A stretch of DNA of 24,912 nucleotides from Symsagittifera roscoffensis (GCF_963678635.1 NW_026971154.1:1-24912), one strand, 5' to 3'. Positions 1-9,560 are shown, counted from the first letter of the stretch. Numbers and translations are program-made. The notes: generated by a model not told the origin, from the sequence alone.

Positions 1-1706
1 GTTGTTTGGAGCATATAATTTTTCTGTATAAATTCACAACCAATTTTGTTTATTCGTAAATTGGTTTAATTTCTTAAAATAAACAATCCGATAATATAAA
101 ATATCACTTTACACTCAAACAGCTCAAAACCAGTGTGGTAAGCATGATATCAAAACGCTAGCAAAAAGTTTTGATAAAACAGAATAGCAAACAGAAGTCT
201 GTTTTTCTAAATCTTTCTTCAGGAATTACAAATATAATAAAAGATTTCAAAGACAAAATTCGTCAAAAATCACTGAACAACTATAATGAAGTTTTTTGAA
301 GAAAGTTCACTAACAGAATAAAGTCTTAACATAATAAAAACTAAAATGAAGAAACAAGATTGAAAAAGATTCAAAACACAGTGTAAAGTTAAAAAACCAA
401 AAATCTTGTCAAAAAGATCCTAAAGACAAAAAAAACTTGTAAAAATGATTTCATTTCAATATGAAGGAGAAATTAATTTTCACAGTAACCTAACAAGTTC
501 AAAATTATAAAAATATGTGTTTGTTAAATTTGCACATAAGATGTTTCAAAAAATGAGGCCTTCAGGACATGGCGTTTAGTTCTAGCGTTGGTTTGATAAC
601 ACTGATCGACGACGCCTAAACTTTAAATTTTGCCATCAGCGAACCAGAACCATAATTAGATAAAAATTGTTATAGGTTTTTCTTTTCAAAACGTGCAACA
701 GTCCTTTTGAACAAAAAGTTTGCCTAAAAGGGGTTGCTTTCAGCCATCTCTCAGTTAGCTTCAATAGACAGAGGTTGTATGAATCAAACAATTGGCCTTC
801 CAAAAATCAGTCTCAGTATAAATTTGAAAATTTTTGTTTCGTAAAATAAACGAAAACTTGTTATTATAATTTTTTGATCTTGATGGTTGATAAAGTAAGC
901 TTCCTTTGGAATTTGACAGAAACCATCAGATAAGCAGAAGAAATACAGTTGAGTTTTGAAAATCGCAGTTTCCAGTTTTGATTTTTTTTTCCAGTAATTG
1001 GTCCGAACTAATTTAATTAACCTCAAAAATATGAAGTATTCTTTTGGAGAAAAAATTTTCTATTGGTAAACAAAACAATCTGAAACTCTTCAGTGATTAG
1101 TTTTAGGTAACATAAATCTAGCCATGAGCGAAAAATCAGTTTCAGATATCACGGCCAGAGAAAACTTACAGTATTATATCATACTTAATGAGCTATAGTC
1201 CAGTTAACTTTGGTACTTTCCTAATGAAATGTCGAAATTTATAATTTTATTGATATAGTCTTGTTTTAAAACGTATATTTAAAAATGTCTCACAATTTTC
1301 AAATTTGAGCTGCAAAAAGCAAAACATTTTAGTTTTACTGTTTCGTTCAAACGAATTAGCTCGGACGCTTTCTAATTGCCTTGCATATTTTGACTGCCAG
1401 TTTTGCGTGTTTTGCCAACGGGTTGTGATAAGACTGTTTTTACTAACTTAAAACAACCAGTTTTTCATTGTAATTTAAACGCTGTCAGTCGTAATTACTT
1501 GTCTATTCACTAAGAAAATTTGCAACAGCCTGAATATCATTGAAACGAAGCCGGATTTCGTTATCATAATTATCGGAAAACAACCAGTTGATCCATCAAT
1601 GATTAAATGCGGGTGACAAATAAACACAAAACTTCTTTATGTTACTGAAGCAACGTTTGCACCTATTTTTCATCCACTACAAGGGTGCTGGCCAAATCAT
1701 ATCAAA
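1..1706. other. AT-rich sequence, no gene recognised
   Basis: I translated parts of both strands and found no frame I could relate to a protein family. An 80-codon frame on the minus strand (784-1026) starts only at TTG, and its composition is what AT-rich sequence gives by chance. No transposon ends, RNA gene or regulatory site could be supported. It may be intergenic or intronic. Confidence 0.5.
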
Positions 1707-1902
1707 AATGAAGTTACACACTGTGTTCCACACCGGTTTTTAGTTCAGAAAGCTTTTTTATAAAAAATTCATAAACCTATAGCTGAATCGAGTTTCACAC
1801 TGTGTTCCGCACTGTGTTCCAATGAAGTTCCACACTGTGTTGCACACTGGTTTTTAGTTGAGAAAGCTTTTGTCAAAAAATTCATCAACGTATAGCTGAA
1901 TC
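1707..1902. repeat. Imperfect tandem duplication (about 83 bp) with ACACTGTGTTCC motifs
   Basis: The segment 1707-1789 recurs at 1821-1902 with several substitutions and small indels. Both copies run from AATGAAGTT to TATAGCTGAATC. The spacer 1790-1820 contains two further copies of the core ACTGTGTTCC (1796-1808 and 1809-1820). The core thus occurs four times in about 130 bp, once as the variant ACTGTGTTGC at 1831-1843. The core ACACTGTGT is nearly self-complementary. No coding potential was seen. Confidence 0.85.
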
Positions 1903-2433
1903 ATTTTAAATCCTAACTTGCTAGACTCCGAGAAAACCTGGTAATTTCAGCGTTTATAAAGCCACGACTCACTGTTTTGAAAAAAGAAACCTCAGCAAAT
2001 TATGTATTGTTTGAGAAGAATAAAAACCACGAGATATCTGAATTAGCCCAGTTTTGTAACAAGAAAATTGTTCAACTGAGCGGCTGTAACTTTTTCAGTT
2101 TTAGCTGGCTTTTTGAAATACAACATGGCACTTTTCTAATTTGAAAAATAATATGAATGGGTGCGTTTTCTATTTTTAGGAAAAGTTTGGACGCGTCATA
2201 TATTTCGTGATTGTCCTAGTTGTTTTAGTGTAGCAATATCGTTTTAAATGTGTTTTAACTACTTAAACTCTATTTAGTTATGCTGAAACATACTGGAACT
2301 TCAAAAAAGTCAAATTTTTGAGAAAAAAAAATGAATTACAAAGAAAGTATATAAATCACTGCATTTTTATTCATCTTGGGCACTATTTTACTTTTCGAAA
2401 TCGTAAAACCATTACAAATAATATATAACTTTA
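1903..2433. other. No gene recognised
   Basis: This lies on the C-terminal side of the minus-strand polymerase remnant. I looked for the palm and thumb regions on the minus strand and found only short stretches between stops, none convincing. The end of the polymerase gene is therefore either lost or decayed beyond recognition by eye. Confidence 0.4.
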
Positions 2434-2712
2434 CTATATCAGAACAGTTGTAACCAGTTGACTGATTTTGTAAGAGTTCCATCTTCTTGAACCTGTCTTT
2501 TCTTTCTTTGTCTGTTCATATGTTGCAACCATATGATTTTTAACTATGTATCCCCTGTTACTAGATGTAGAGTTAACTGTTTCATCAAGAAATCTCCTAC
2601 TTTTTGCCGTAGGCCCATCTCCAGAATCTTCTAGAACTCGTTTGCGTAATCCTTTGCTGCTAAATTTAAGATTGTTTGACTTGTTATCATAGCAGCTGTA
2701 AGTTTTGCTACA
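2434..2712 (-). pseudogene. Stop-free minus-strand frame after the polymerase remnant, product unknown
   Basis: A 92-codon stretch without stops ends at TAG (2434-2436). It has no ATG near its beginning, so it is a fragment or an exon. The protein is strongly charged, rich in K, R, S and N, and includes SNRGYIVKNHMVATYEQTKK. It lies on the same strand directly downstream of the polymerase pre-palm segment (2761-2820), separated by three stops (2713-2748). It could be polymerase C-terminal material, although I do not see palm motif A or C in it. It could also be a different gene of the same element. Being open for this length in such AT-rich DNA is notable but not proof of coding. Confidence 0.35.
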
Positions 2713-2760
2713 TTAACATCAATTCACATATATTTGATCAATTAGTTAACATATATTTGA

Positions 2761-3223
2761 TCGATTTTTGATTGATGTTTCATCAACTACAGCTTTTCGA
2801 GTTAACAAAAGTGATGGTCCATGGTTTAAGTCTTCTCTGTTTTTTTTCACACAAATCTTTATCACTTTCGCAAAATCGATAAAATTTGATATTTATAGAT
2901 TACTGTAGACACATGAATGATAGAGTCGGAAAAGTACAACTAAGTTTTAACATATATATCCCATTGTTATCATAAATTTGAATAACTTTTGCATTGAGTC
3001 GAGTGTTGGACTCTTGTTATTGTACCATTGCAAAAGCATTTGAACACAGTCTTTCTGTTTTTCTTCCAAGACTCACGTGAGGAATGGTAATAATTCAAAG
3101 CAGATGGAAGCACACTCTTGAGTTCAAATTTTTCACTGCTTGTTGTTCGTCAAGACCACTCTTTTCCAGTTTCTCATAGTCCTTGAAGTCTTTGTCCGGA
3201 CAATTAATGTTTCTAAAAACATC
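2761..3223 (-). pseudogene. Family-B DNA polymerase remnant copy 1: segment between exonuclease and palm
   Basis: Three protein-like fragments in different frames lie in the order expected for a family-B polymerase of large animal DNA transposons. The first (3095-3223) continues in frame after the TAA at 3224-3226. The second (2947-3072) includes QWYNNKSPTLDSMQKLF. The third (2761-2820) reads GPSLLLTRKAVVDET, which in this family lies shortly before palm motif A. A fragment ESDKDLCEK sits between the last two. Frames change at least twice and several stops intervene, so this cannot make a protein. No aspartate palm motif follows, so the catalytic core appears to be missing. The assignment rests on recognised wording and fragment order, not on a search. 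Confidence 0.65.
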
Positions 3224-3583
3224 TTACGGTGGCAGTTCGAGAAAATCAAGTTTGCCTGGCTTCTCAAACCACTCGAAGGGAAAATTTTTTTCTTTCTCAT
3301 GCCTTTTATGCCTTGAGAAAATAGACCAAAATAAATGCCCCACCCAGAAATTTCCTTCTATCGAGAAATTTTGCATCTCCGAACTGAAAGTTATAAAATC
3401 GTTCGCTTTTTTGATTACTGATGTTACTTGTTCTCTATCGCGAATCAAATATAGAACTATGTCGTATTTGATCATTTTAAAAAACTATCTAACGCTGTTA
3501 AATCCGAAAACAGATATAATTTTAACATATCTCTCCAGATGTGGTTTCAAATCATTCAGTTGATTTTTATGCACTTTCAAGAA
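3224..3583 (-). pseudogene. Family-B DNA polymerase remnant copy 1: exonuclease II region
   Basis: The minus-strand frame 3583-3227 carries a single internal TAG (3485-3487) and ends at TAA (3224-3226). It includes GFNS (3494-3505), the exonuclease II asparagine region, then KYDIVLYLI after the TAG, and later NFPFEWFEKPGKL and LELPP near its end. These are characteristic of the protein-primed type polymerases of animal Polinton/adintovirus-like elements. About eight codons including the stop separate GFNS from KYD, two parts that normally lie almost next to each other. The frame begins just after TAG in CTAG, and no ATG precedes GFNS. A GTAAGA donor-like site overlaps the final stop, so a spliced exon is an alternative reading, but decay fits better. 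Confidence 0.7.
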
Positions 3584-3852
3584 CTAGATCGACATATCTG
3601 CTTCTTCCTAGTTTTTTGTTAATTGAAAAATGTTTGCTCGTTCGTTTAACTAATTAAGATTTTTCTGTTCATTCATTGGCAGCTACTTCAGTGTATTGAT
3701 ATTTCGTTCTCAACTCCAGCTTACTTTAATCAGCCAATAGTTCGATGTTGCTTAGTAAAAGATTATCAAGTTATATGGACCCTTGTTTGATGACACAGGG
3801 CTAAAATTGGAACATGCCTTCCAATCCAGGATGTAGTTTGTGTTTCTTTTAG

Positions 3853-4032
3853 TTATTCTGTGGAAACAAAATACGACTCAAAATCGAAACATGCTAGAGT
3901 TTTGAAAAGCTTGACCGTTTTGAGTAGTTTGACTGTTTTATCATATTTTCCAATAATTCGTCGAGATAGTTCTTCAACATATTCACCTTCTGGGTTATCG
4001 AAATCGTGTGTAAAGACGTTTCTTTGCGCAAT
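3853..4032 (-). pseudogene. Family-B DNA polymerase remnant copy 1: exonuclease I motif
   Basis: Reading the minus strand from 4032 to the TAA at 3853-3855 gives a protein-like frame with NVFTHDFDNPEGEYVEEL and then FDFESYF at 3868-3888. The D-x-E of FDFES is the exonuclease I signature of proofreading family-B DNA polymerases. After the stop the same frame continues with WIGRHVPI before decaying. An in-frame TAA (4033-4035) interrupts the link to the upstream part. The stretch between GKYDKTVKLL and FDFES is short. Related proteins usually have a longer linker there with a zinc-finger-like segment, so an internal deletion is likely (inference from family knowledge). Confidence 0.7.
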
Positions 4033-4073
4033 TTACTCGACAACACTTAAGTTTCCTACTGAACACCACGAAA

Positions 4074-4325
4074 TCATTTAGGATCATGAGCAGAGTTTGA
4101 AATGAATTCTGTAAAATTTCTAAAAAAAATATTGTGAGAGTCGAGATCATTGAGCTGTTCATGTGCATGACCAATGCGCGAAAAAAGACAGAGATGATCT
4201 TTATATAGTTCCTTTATATTCGTTATATGAAAGACAGATATGATAATGTTTTTCAGTGAACGCTCTGGTAAGACAGTCAGGATTGGGAATTGTTGAGCGA
4301 AACGGCAAAAACTGTAAAAACTTAA
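4074..4325 (-). pseudogene. Polymerase remnant copy 1: OTU-like segment
   Basis: This 83-codon minus-strand stretch has no stop until TGA at 4074-4076 and no ATG at its beginning. It reads RFAQQFPILTVLPERSL early and ELYKDHLCLF in the middle, with KDHLC at 4188-4202. D-x-x-C followed by hydrophobic residues resembles the catalytic start of OTU-type cysteine proteases. OTU-like domains are known at the N-terminal side of polymerases in some adintovirus/Polinton-type elements. Further on the frame reads through the TGA into FRGV, which indicates a nonsense mutation rather than a natural end. Frame position and order place it just upstream of the exonuclease fragments. Confidence 0.55.
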
Positions 4326-4493
4326 TTAAATTTTTGCCAACTTGTTGAAATTTTTAAATCAAAATTTGCATCTTGCAAAGAAACTTGCCTCATGTTCGTT
4401 AATTTTTGTACATATGCTATAAACTACAAAGCTTTTTGATGGAAAAAAAATCAATTTGAATAAAAAAAATTCACAACGTTTTTAAACAATTAT

Positions 4494-4850
4494 TCATTCA
4501 GTAAGAGAAAAAATGATACGCTCACTATTTACAGAGCCATAATCATGAATGAAAAAATCAACAATTTTCAACAAATCAGACTCACAAAGTGAGTTTTGAA
4601 ATTTTCGAATTCTTTCCAAAAAAAGCTGACTCAAGTGTCTGGGTAGATGCAAGCTTCTGGATACATCTGAGATCATGTCTTTTGAATTTTTCTGCAGCAG
4701 GCGTTTCTTTGCAACACTGTGACTTTTTCCGGTATCTGCATTCTAAGTTGCATTTGATTGAACTTTGACCGAAAACTCCACCTCTTGGTTAAATTTTATT
4801 GGAATAAAGTCTGTATTTGTAAGAATTATAGATGCTGTCAACAATTTGCT
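4494..4850 (-). pseudogene. Polymerase remnant copy 1: N-terminal region
   Basis: The minus-strand frame includes ISDVSRSLHLPRHLSQLFL and, after a variable stretch, IVDFFIHDYGSVNSER, ending at a stop at 4494-4496. An ATG at 4674-4676 falls inside the conserved part, and protein-like sequence (FIPIKFNQE) continues upstream to about 4850. Between them lies an in-frame TAG created by a 12-bp insertion (4741-4752), absent from the third copy at about 9383. I recognise no catalytic motif here. The same segment appears in all three copies, which ties the copies together. Confidence 0.5.
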
Positions 4851-4975
4851 AAGTAAACTGATATTTATCTAATTTTTGCAAAACTTGATTTAGTGATGAT
4901 CCTTTTTTTACTATGATCCTATTTTTACTATGTGAAAATTGAAAACTTTCTACTTGCCTTGATAGAAATTTTTTT

Positions 4976-5077
4976 TTTCTTTCTCATGCCTTTTATGCCT
5001 TGAGAAAATAGACCAAAATAAATAAAGTATTTCTTTCTCATGCCTTTTATGCCTTGAGAAAATAGACCAAAATAAAT
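4976..5077. repeat. 54-bp direct repeat at the A1/A2 junction
   Basis: The 48-bp segment starting TTTCTTTCTCATGCCTTTT at 4976-5023 recurs at 5030-5077, an offset of 54 bp. The second member is the true left end of A2. A third occurrence is at the left end of A1 (3289-3336). The extra partial unit marks the joint of the tandem duplication and fits replication slippage or unequal exchange. Confidence 0.85.
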
Positions 5078-6595
5078 GCCCCACCCAGAAATTTCCTTCT
5101 ATCGAGAAATTTTGCATCTCCGAACTGAAAGTTATAAAATCGTTCGCTTTTTTTGATTACTGATGTTACTTGTTCTCTATCGCGAATAAAATATAGAACT
5201 ATGTCGTATTTGATCATTTTAAAAAACTATCTAACGCTGTTAAATCCGAAAACAGATATAATTTTAACATATCTCTCCAGATGTGGTTTCAAATCATTCA
5301 GTTGATTTTTATGAACTTTCAAGAACTAGATCGACATATCTGCTTCTTCCTAGTTTTTTGTTAATTGAAAAATGTTTGCTCGTTCGTTTAACTAATTAAG
5401 ATCTTTCTGTTCAATCATTGGCAGCTACTTCAGTGTATTGTTATTTCGTTCTCAACTCCAGCTTACTTTAATCAGCCAATAGTTCGATGTTGCTTAGTAA
5501 AAGATTATCAAGTTATATGGACCCTTGTTCGATGACACAGGGGCTAAAATTGGAACATGCCTTCCAATCCAGGATGTAGTTTGTGTTTCTTTTAGTTATT
5601 CTGTGGAAACAAAAGACGACTCAAAATCGAAAAATGCTAGAGTTTTGAAAAGCTTGACCGTTTTGAGTAGTTTGACTGTTTTATCATATTTTCCAATAAT
5701 TTGTCGAGATAGTTCTTCAACATATTCACCTTCTGGGTTATCGAAATCGTGTGTAAAGACGTTTCTTTGCGCAATTTACTCGACAACACTTAAGTTTCCT
5801 ACTGAACACCACGAAATCATTTAGGATCATGAGCAGAGTTTGAAATGAATTCTGTAAAATTTCTAAAAAAAAATATTGTGAGAGTCGAGATCATTGAGCT
5901 GTTCATGTGCATGACCAATGCGCGAAAAAAGACAGAGATGATCTTTATATAGTTCCTTTATATTCGTTATATGAAAGACAGATATGATAATGTTTTTCAG
6001 TGAACGCTCTGGTAAGACAGTCAGGATTGGGAATTGTTGAGCGAAACGGCAAAAACTGTAAAAACTTAATTAAATTTTTGCCAACTTGTTGAAATTTTTA
6101 AATCAAAGTTTGCATCTTGCAAAGAAACTTGCCTCATGTTCGTTAATTTTTGTACATATGCTATAAACTACAAAGCTTTTTGATGGAAAAAAAATCAATT
6201 TGAATAAAAAAAAATTCACAACGTTTTTAAACAATTATTCATTCAGTAAGAGAAAAAATGATACGCTCACTATTTACAGAGCCATAATCATGAATGAAAA
6301 AATCAACAATTTTCAACAAATCAGACTCACAAAGTGATTTTTGAAATTTTCGAATTCTTTCCAAAAAAAGCTGACTCAAGTGTCTGGGTAGATGCAAGCT
6401 TCTGGATACATCTGAGATCATGTCTTTTGAATTTTTCTGCAGCAGGCGTTTCTTTGCAACACTGTGACTTTTTCCGGTATCTGCATTCTAAGTTGCATTT
6501 GATTGAACTTTGACCGAAAACTCCACCTCTTGGTTAAATTTTATTGGAATAAAGTCTGTATTTGTAAGAATTATAGATGCTGTCAACAATTTGCT
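5026..6595 (-). pseudogene. Family-B DNA polymerase remnant, copy 2
   Basis: This is the second tandem copy. In minus-strand order it contains the N-terminal region (6239-6595), the OTU-like segment with KDHLC near 5935-5949, the exonuclease I motif as FDFES at 5617-5631 (here followed by SF rather than YF), and GFNS at 5236-5247 with the same insertion and stop as copy 1. It lacks the NFPFEWFEKPGKL segment, because the duplication starts inside the gene. It shares most stops with copy 1 and adds a one-base homopolymer insertion near 5150 that shifts the exonuclease II frame. It was therefore copied when already broken. Confidence 0.65.
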
Positions 6596-6989
6596 AAGTA
6601 AACTGATATTTATCTAATTTTTGCAAAACTTGATTTAGTGATGATCCTATTTTTACTATGATCCTATTTTTACTATGTGAAAATTGAAAACTTTCTACTT
6701 GGCAGAAAATGATTGGTTAGATGCACAGTAGTCTTGAGTAACAATGATTTTTTCAAAAAAAAGTTTTCAGAGACATAGAAGTTTTTCTTGTAATTCGAAT
6801 AAAAATTGTGATATGCTTGACACTTTGCAGATCTCATCACAGATTTTCGGTTCGAAAAGATTTTTATTTGATTTGAGTTACCTATTTAGTAGTTCTAGCA
6901 ACTATGCATTGAACTTATTTGTATCATCACCTATTCAAGAATCCATATAGGTATCAATACCTTAATTGGAATGTACCGTGAGTGATCTA

Positions 6990-8195
6990 CGTTTCCTTTT
7001 TTCTATATTTTTCCAAATTTCTTTTTTTTTAAATATCTACTTATGATCTATTAGCTCTGAGTTCTGAACCAAAAATGTTTTCACGAAAAATATATTTCGC
7101 AACCTTATTGAATGAGCTAAAAGTAAAAAAATGGAAAAATTTTTTGAGTACAAAAACTCTACAGCAGAAAAATGTACTTAAAACCTTGCTTCCAAATATT
7201 AAAAAAAATGAATCGGGAACTTTTCAAAATTCCCCTGCAAATCTATCTGGTACTGTTATTCACAATGCTGAAAACCTCTATTGGAACCCTCTTCCTACAA
7301 AGACTCAACCATAAAGCAGGAACTTGTGAACTGGCGTGCGTTGTATTACATAACAACATACAAGAAGAGAAGGATGTGTGTCACAATCAAAACGTACAAT
7401 GTGAACAAGCCACTCTATATTCAGATTTTGATTCTTCACTGCAAAGGAAAACGAAGAACTGAATCAAATTGCATATATCAACAATACTCTGAATGAAATC
7501 AAAGAGTTGTGCCCACTTTCGGGAGTTTATATTTTTGTTGATAAATGTTTTTCCTAAGGAGGAGTACTTTTGGAGCTAAGATATCTGAAGAACAGTCAGA
7601 CAAAACAAACAAATTAATCAAAATTGACCTAAACATCAGTTAGTTTTCCAGTACTACCAGAAAACGTATTTAATTAGTGTTTTGATCAAAAGTTAATAGA
7701 ATTTTATGTTATTTGAACAAAACTACAAGCAAGAATGTAACTTTAGTCGAAAATTTTTGAATTTTTGTTTTCCTTTGGTTGTTTTCATTTTTGCAAAAGC
7801 TTGAGGTTTTGTTTGGTTACACAAAAAACCCCAGAACAAATTAGATTCCAAATGGAAGAAAACATTTTATTGTGATTTTTATTACAAAGTAAAGAAAACC
7901 GAGACAAAAATTCCAGTTTTTAGTTTCTTTCTGTATTTCAGAAAGTAAGACAATTCTATCAAAAACGTTTCAATTTCTGAATTAAACAATTGTCAGATTT
8001 TGAGGTTGAACTTCTACAAAAACCTACAGGAATGGTAAGCAGATGACGTTGATGGAGACTTTAGTCACTTGATCTTGTAGAAACAAGGAAAATTCAAAAA
8101 AAAAAATTAAAAATCTGGAGAGTTACTTACAGAAAAGACGGTATTGCCAACAAAAATTTTTGTTTAGAATAATTAACTCAGATTTAGTGGTCGAT
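6990..8195 (+). pseudogene. Broken plus-strand coding region, copy B1, product unknown
   Basis: Several protein-like stretches follow one another on the plus strand in shifting frames. They include FATLLNELKVKKWKNFL (from about 7090), QELVNWRALYYITTYKKRRM (about 7320-7380), LNQIAYINNTLNEIKEL (about 7464-7514), KWKKTFYCDFYYKVKKTET (about 7850-7906) and YKNLQEW (about 8012-8032), with YRKDGIANKNFCLE near 8130. The same stretches occur in the same order in B2. I do not recognise a family or a catalytic motif. The region starts on the far side of the polymerase N-terminus, so the two would be divergently transcribed. Stops and frame changes show it is not functional, and introns cannot explain all of them. 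Confidence 0.45.
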
Positions 8196-8962
8196 CTTGG
8201 ATATTGTCTTGAGTTTTGTAATCTCATTTTTTTTGCATCTAGTATTTTTAATTCAAAGAGAGAGGAACAAAGAGATAAGGTAAGAGGTTAAAGAAATTTT
8301 TTTGAAAAAAAAACTTTGCACACAAATAAGAAATCAAATTGATTTTGCAATCGGCAAATAATTTTTCGAAATTTTAACTGGAAACATGGTGAAAAAACTA
8401 AACCAATTTCAGCATTCTGTAATAATTCTCTCAACATTTTTCCACTCATGATGAAAATAACACAAAAAATTTTGCACTATTTATGAGAAATGTACAAAAT
8501 TTTTTACACCATGTAAACTGTTTTTCAAACATGTTAAAAATCATAAGAAGTTTCGATTTTTACGAAAAATTTCTTTGAAGTTTTTTCCGCATTTTAAAGA
8601 AAAATGTAACAAAACTTAATTGCCCTGTGGAAAACTAGAAGTTATGAGTAACTTTGTTCAAAAACTAATCAGAGCGAAACTAATTTTTGCACTTTTTTTA
8701 AAACATCAGAGGGAAATTGTTTTAAGATTGCGAATATCAATCAAAGTCATCAAAAACGAAAAAGTTCTAGCACTAGTTAAAAAAATTTACAGTAAGCTTT
8801 CGCGTTTTTTTTTGCAATCACAAAATAAAAAAGAAATTGGGCTTTTGCATATGTTTTTATTGAAAAAACAACAAAGAGATTTCTTTTTTCTGAAGAAACT
8901 TCATGAAAAGTTTTGCTCACTTGTTACATAAAGAAAAATTATCTTCTGTATGTTTTAAAAAA
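8196..8962. other. Single-copy stretch between B1 and B2
   Basis: This AT-rich segment has no counterpart in the other repeat units. Its only longer frame is at 8644-8931 on the plus strand. It is either an insertion between the duplicated blocks or original sequence lost from the other copies. Confidence 0.5.
8644..8931 (+). CDS. Hypothetical basic protein, 95 residues
   Basis: The ATG at 8644 opens a frame to TAA at 8929-8931. The product is rich in lysine, leucine and phenylalanine, with no signal peptide or recognisable motif. It includes FVQKLIRAKLIFALFLKHQR and would form mainly helices. Codon choice simply follows the local AT bias. The frame extends five more codons upstream to a TTG-led open stretch. 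It lies in the only non-duplicated part of the repeat region, so no second copy is available to test conservation. It is probably a chance frame; a small real gene or an exon cannot be excluded. Confidence 0.15.
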   Translation: MSNFVQKLIRAKLIFALFLKHQREIVLRLRISIKVIKNEKVLALVKKIYSKLSRFFLQSQNKKEIGLLHMFLLKKQQRDFFFLKKLHEKFCSLVT

Positions 8963-9560
8963 TTAATTAAATTTTTGCCAACTTGTTGAAAAATTTAAAT
9001 CAAAATTTGCATTTCGCGAAGAAACTTGCATCACATTCATTGATTTTTGTACATATGATATAAACAACAAAGCTTTTTGATGAACAAAATTCAATTTGAA
9101 TTTAAAAAAATTCCCAACGTTTTTAAAAAATTGGTCATTCAGTAATAGAAATCACGATACGCTCACTATTTACAGAGCCATAATCATGAATGAAAAAATC
9201 AACAATTTTCAACAAATCAGACTCACAAAGTGAGTTTTGAAATTTTCGAATTCTTTTTCCAAAAACAGCTGACTCAAGTGTCTGGGTAAGTGCAAGCTTC
9301 TGGATACATCTGAGATCATGTCTTTTGAATTTTTCTGCAGCAGGCGTTTCTTTGCAACACTGTGACTTTTTCCGGTATCTGCATTTGATTGAACTTTGAC
9401 CGAAATTTCCCTTTCTTGATTAAATTTTATTGGAATAAAGTCTGTATTTGTAAGAAATATAGATGCTGTCAACAATTTGCTAAGTAAATTGATATTTATC
9501 TAATCTTTGCAAAACTTGATTTAGTGATGATCCTAATTTTACTATGTGAAAATTGAAATT
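8963..9560 (-). pseudogene. Polymerase remnant, copy 3 (N-terminal part only)
   Basis: The minus strand carries the same N-terminal region as copies 1 and 2, with ISDVSRSLHLPRHLSQLFL near 9266-9322. Here it stays open from 9475 to 9209, because the 12-bp insertion that creates a stop in the other copies is absent (junction at about 9383). A two-base length change in the T/A run near 9256 then shifts the frame before the IVDFFIHDYGSVNSE part (about 9178-9222). The copy stops at 8963, just before the OTU-like segment. No ATG begins the frame; the first possible start is TTG. Confidence 0.55.

Larger units (their letters stand above)
3285..6701. repeat. Tandem segmental duplication of about 1.67 kb (A1 3285-4956, A2 5026-6701)
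   Basis: A1 and A2 are nearly identical over their whole length, with an offset of 1741-1745 bp. Differences are scattered substitutions and homopolymer length changes. Both begin within TTTCTTTCTCATGCC and end at CTACTTG. A1 continues into CCTTGATAG, whereas A2 continues into GGCAGAAAATG. The unit covers the polymerase remnant from just after the exonuclease II region to the N-terminus. The high similarity compared with the more diverged A3 copy (8963-9560) indicates that this is the younger duplication. Confidence 0.93.

Noticed and set aside
784-1026. 80-codon minus-strand frame
   Set aside because: It starts only at TTG, has no motif and no second copy. It is within chance expectation.
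2755-2765. Short direct repeat ACATATATTTGATC near 2726-2766
   Set aside because: Only two imperfect copies of about 14 bases in AT-rich sequence; not informative.
3216-3232. GTAAGA splice-donor-like site at the end of the exonuclease II frame
   Set aside because: Coding sequence continues in frame past the stop (3095-3223), so the stop is a mutation rather than an exon end.
3183-3563. 126-codon plus-strand frame starting at TTG
   Set aside because: It is antisense to the polymerase exonuclease II segment, which has clear family motifs. The plus-strand product has none.
3860-4081. Plus-strand frame and its duplicate at 5525-5824
   Set aside because: It lies opposite the exonuclease I fragment (FDFES). 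Its conservation between copies only reflects the recent duplication.
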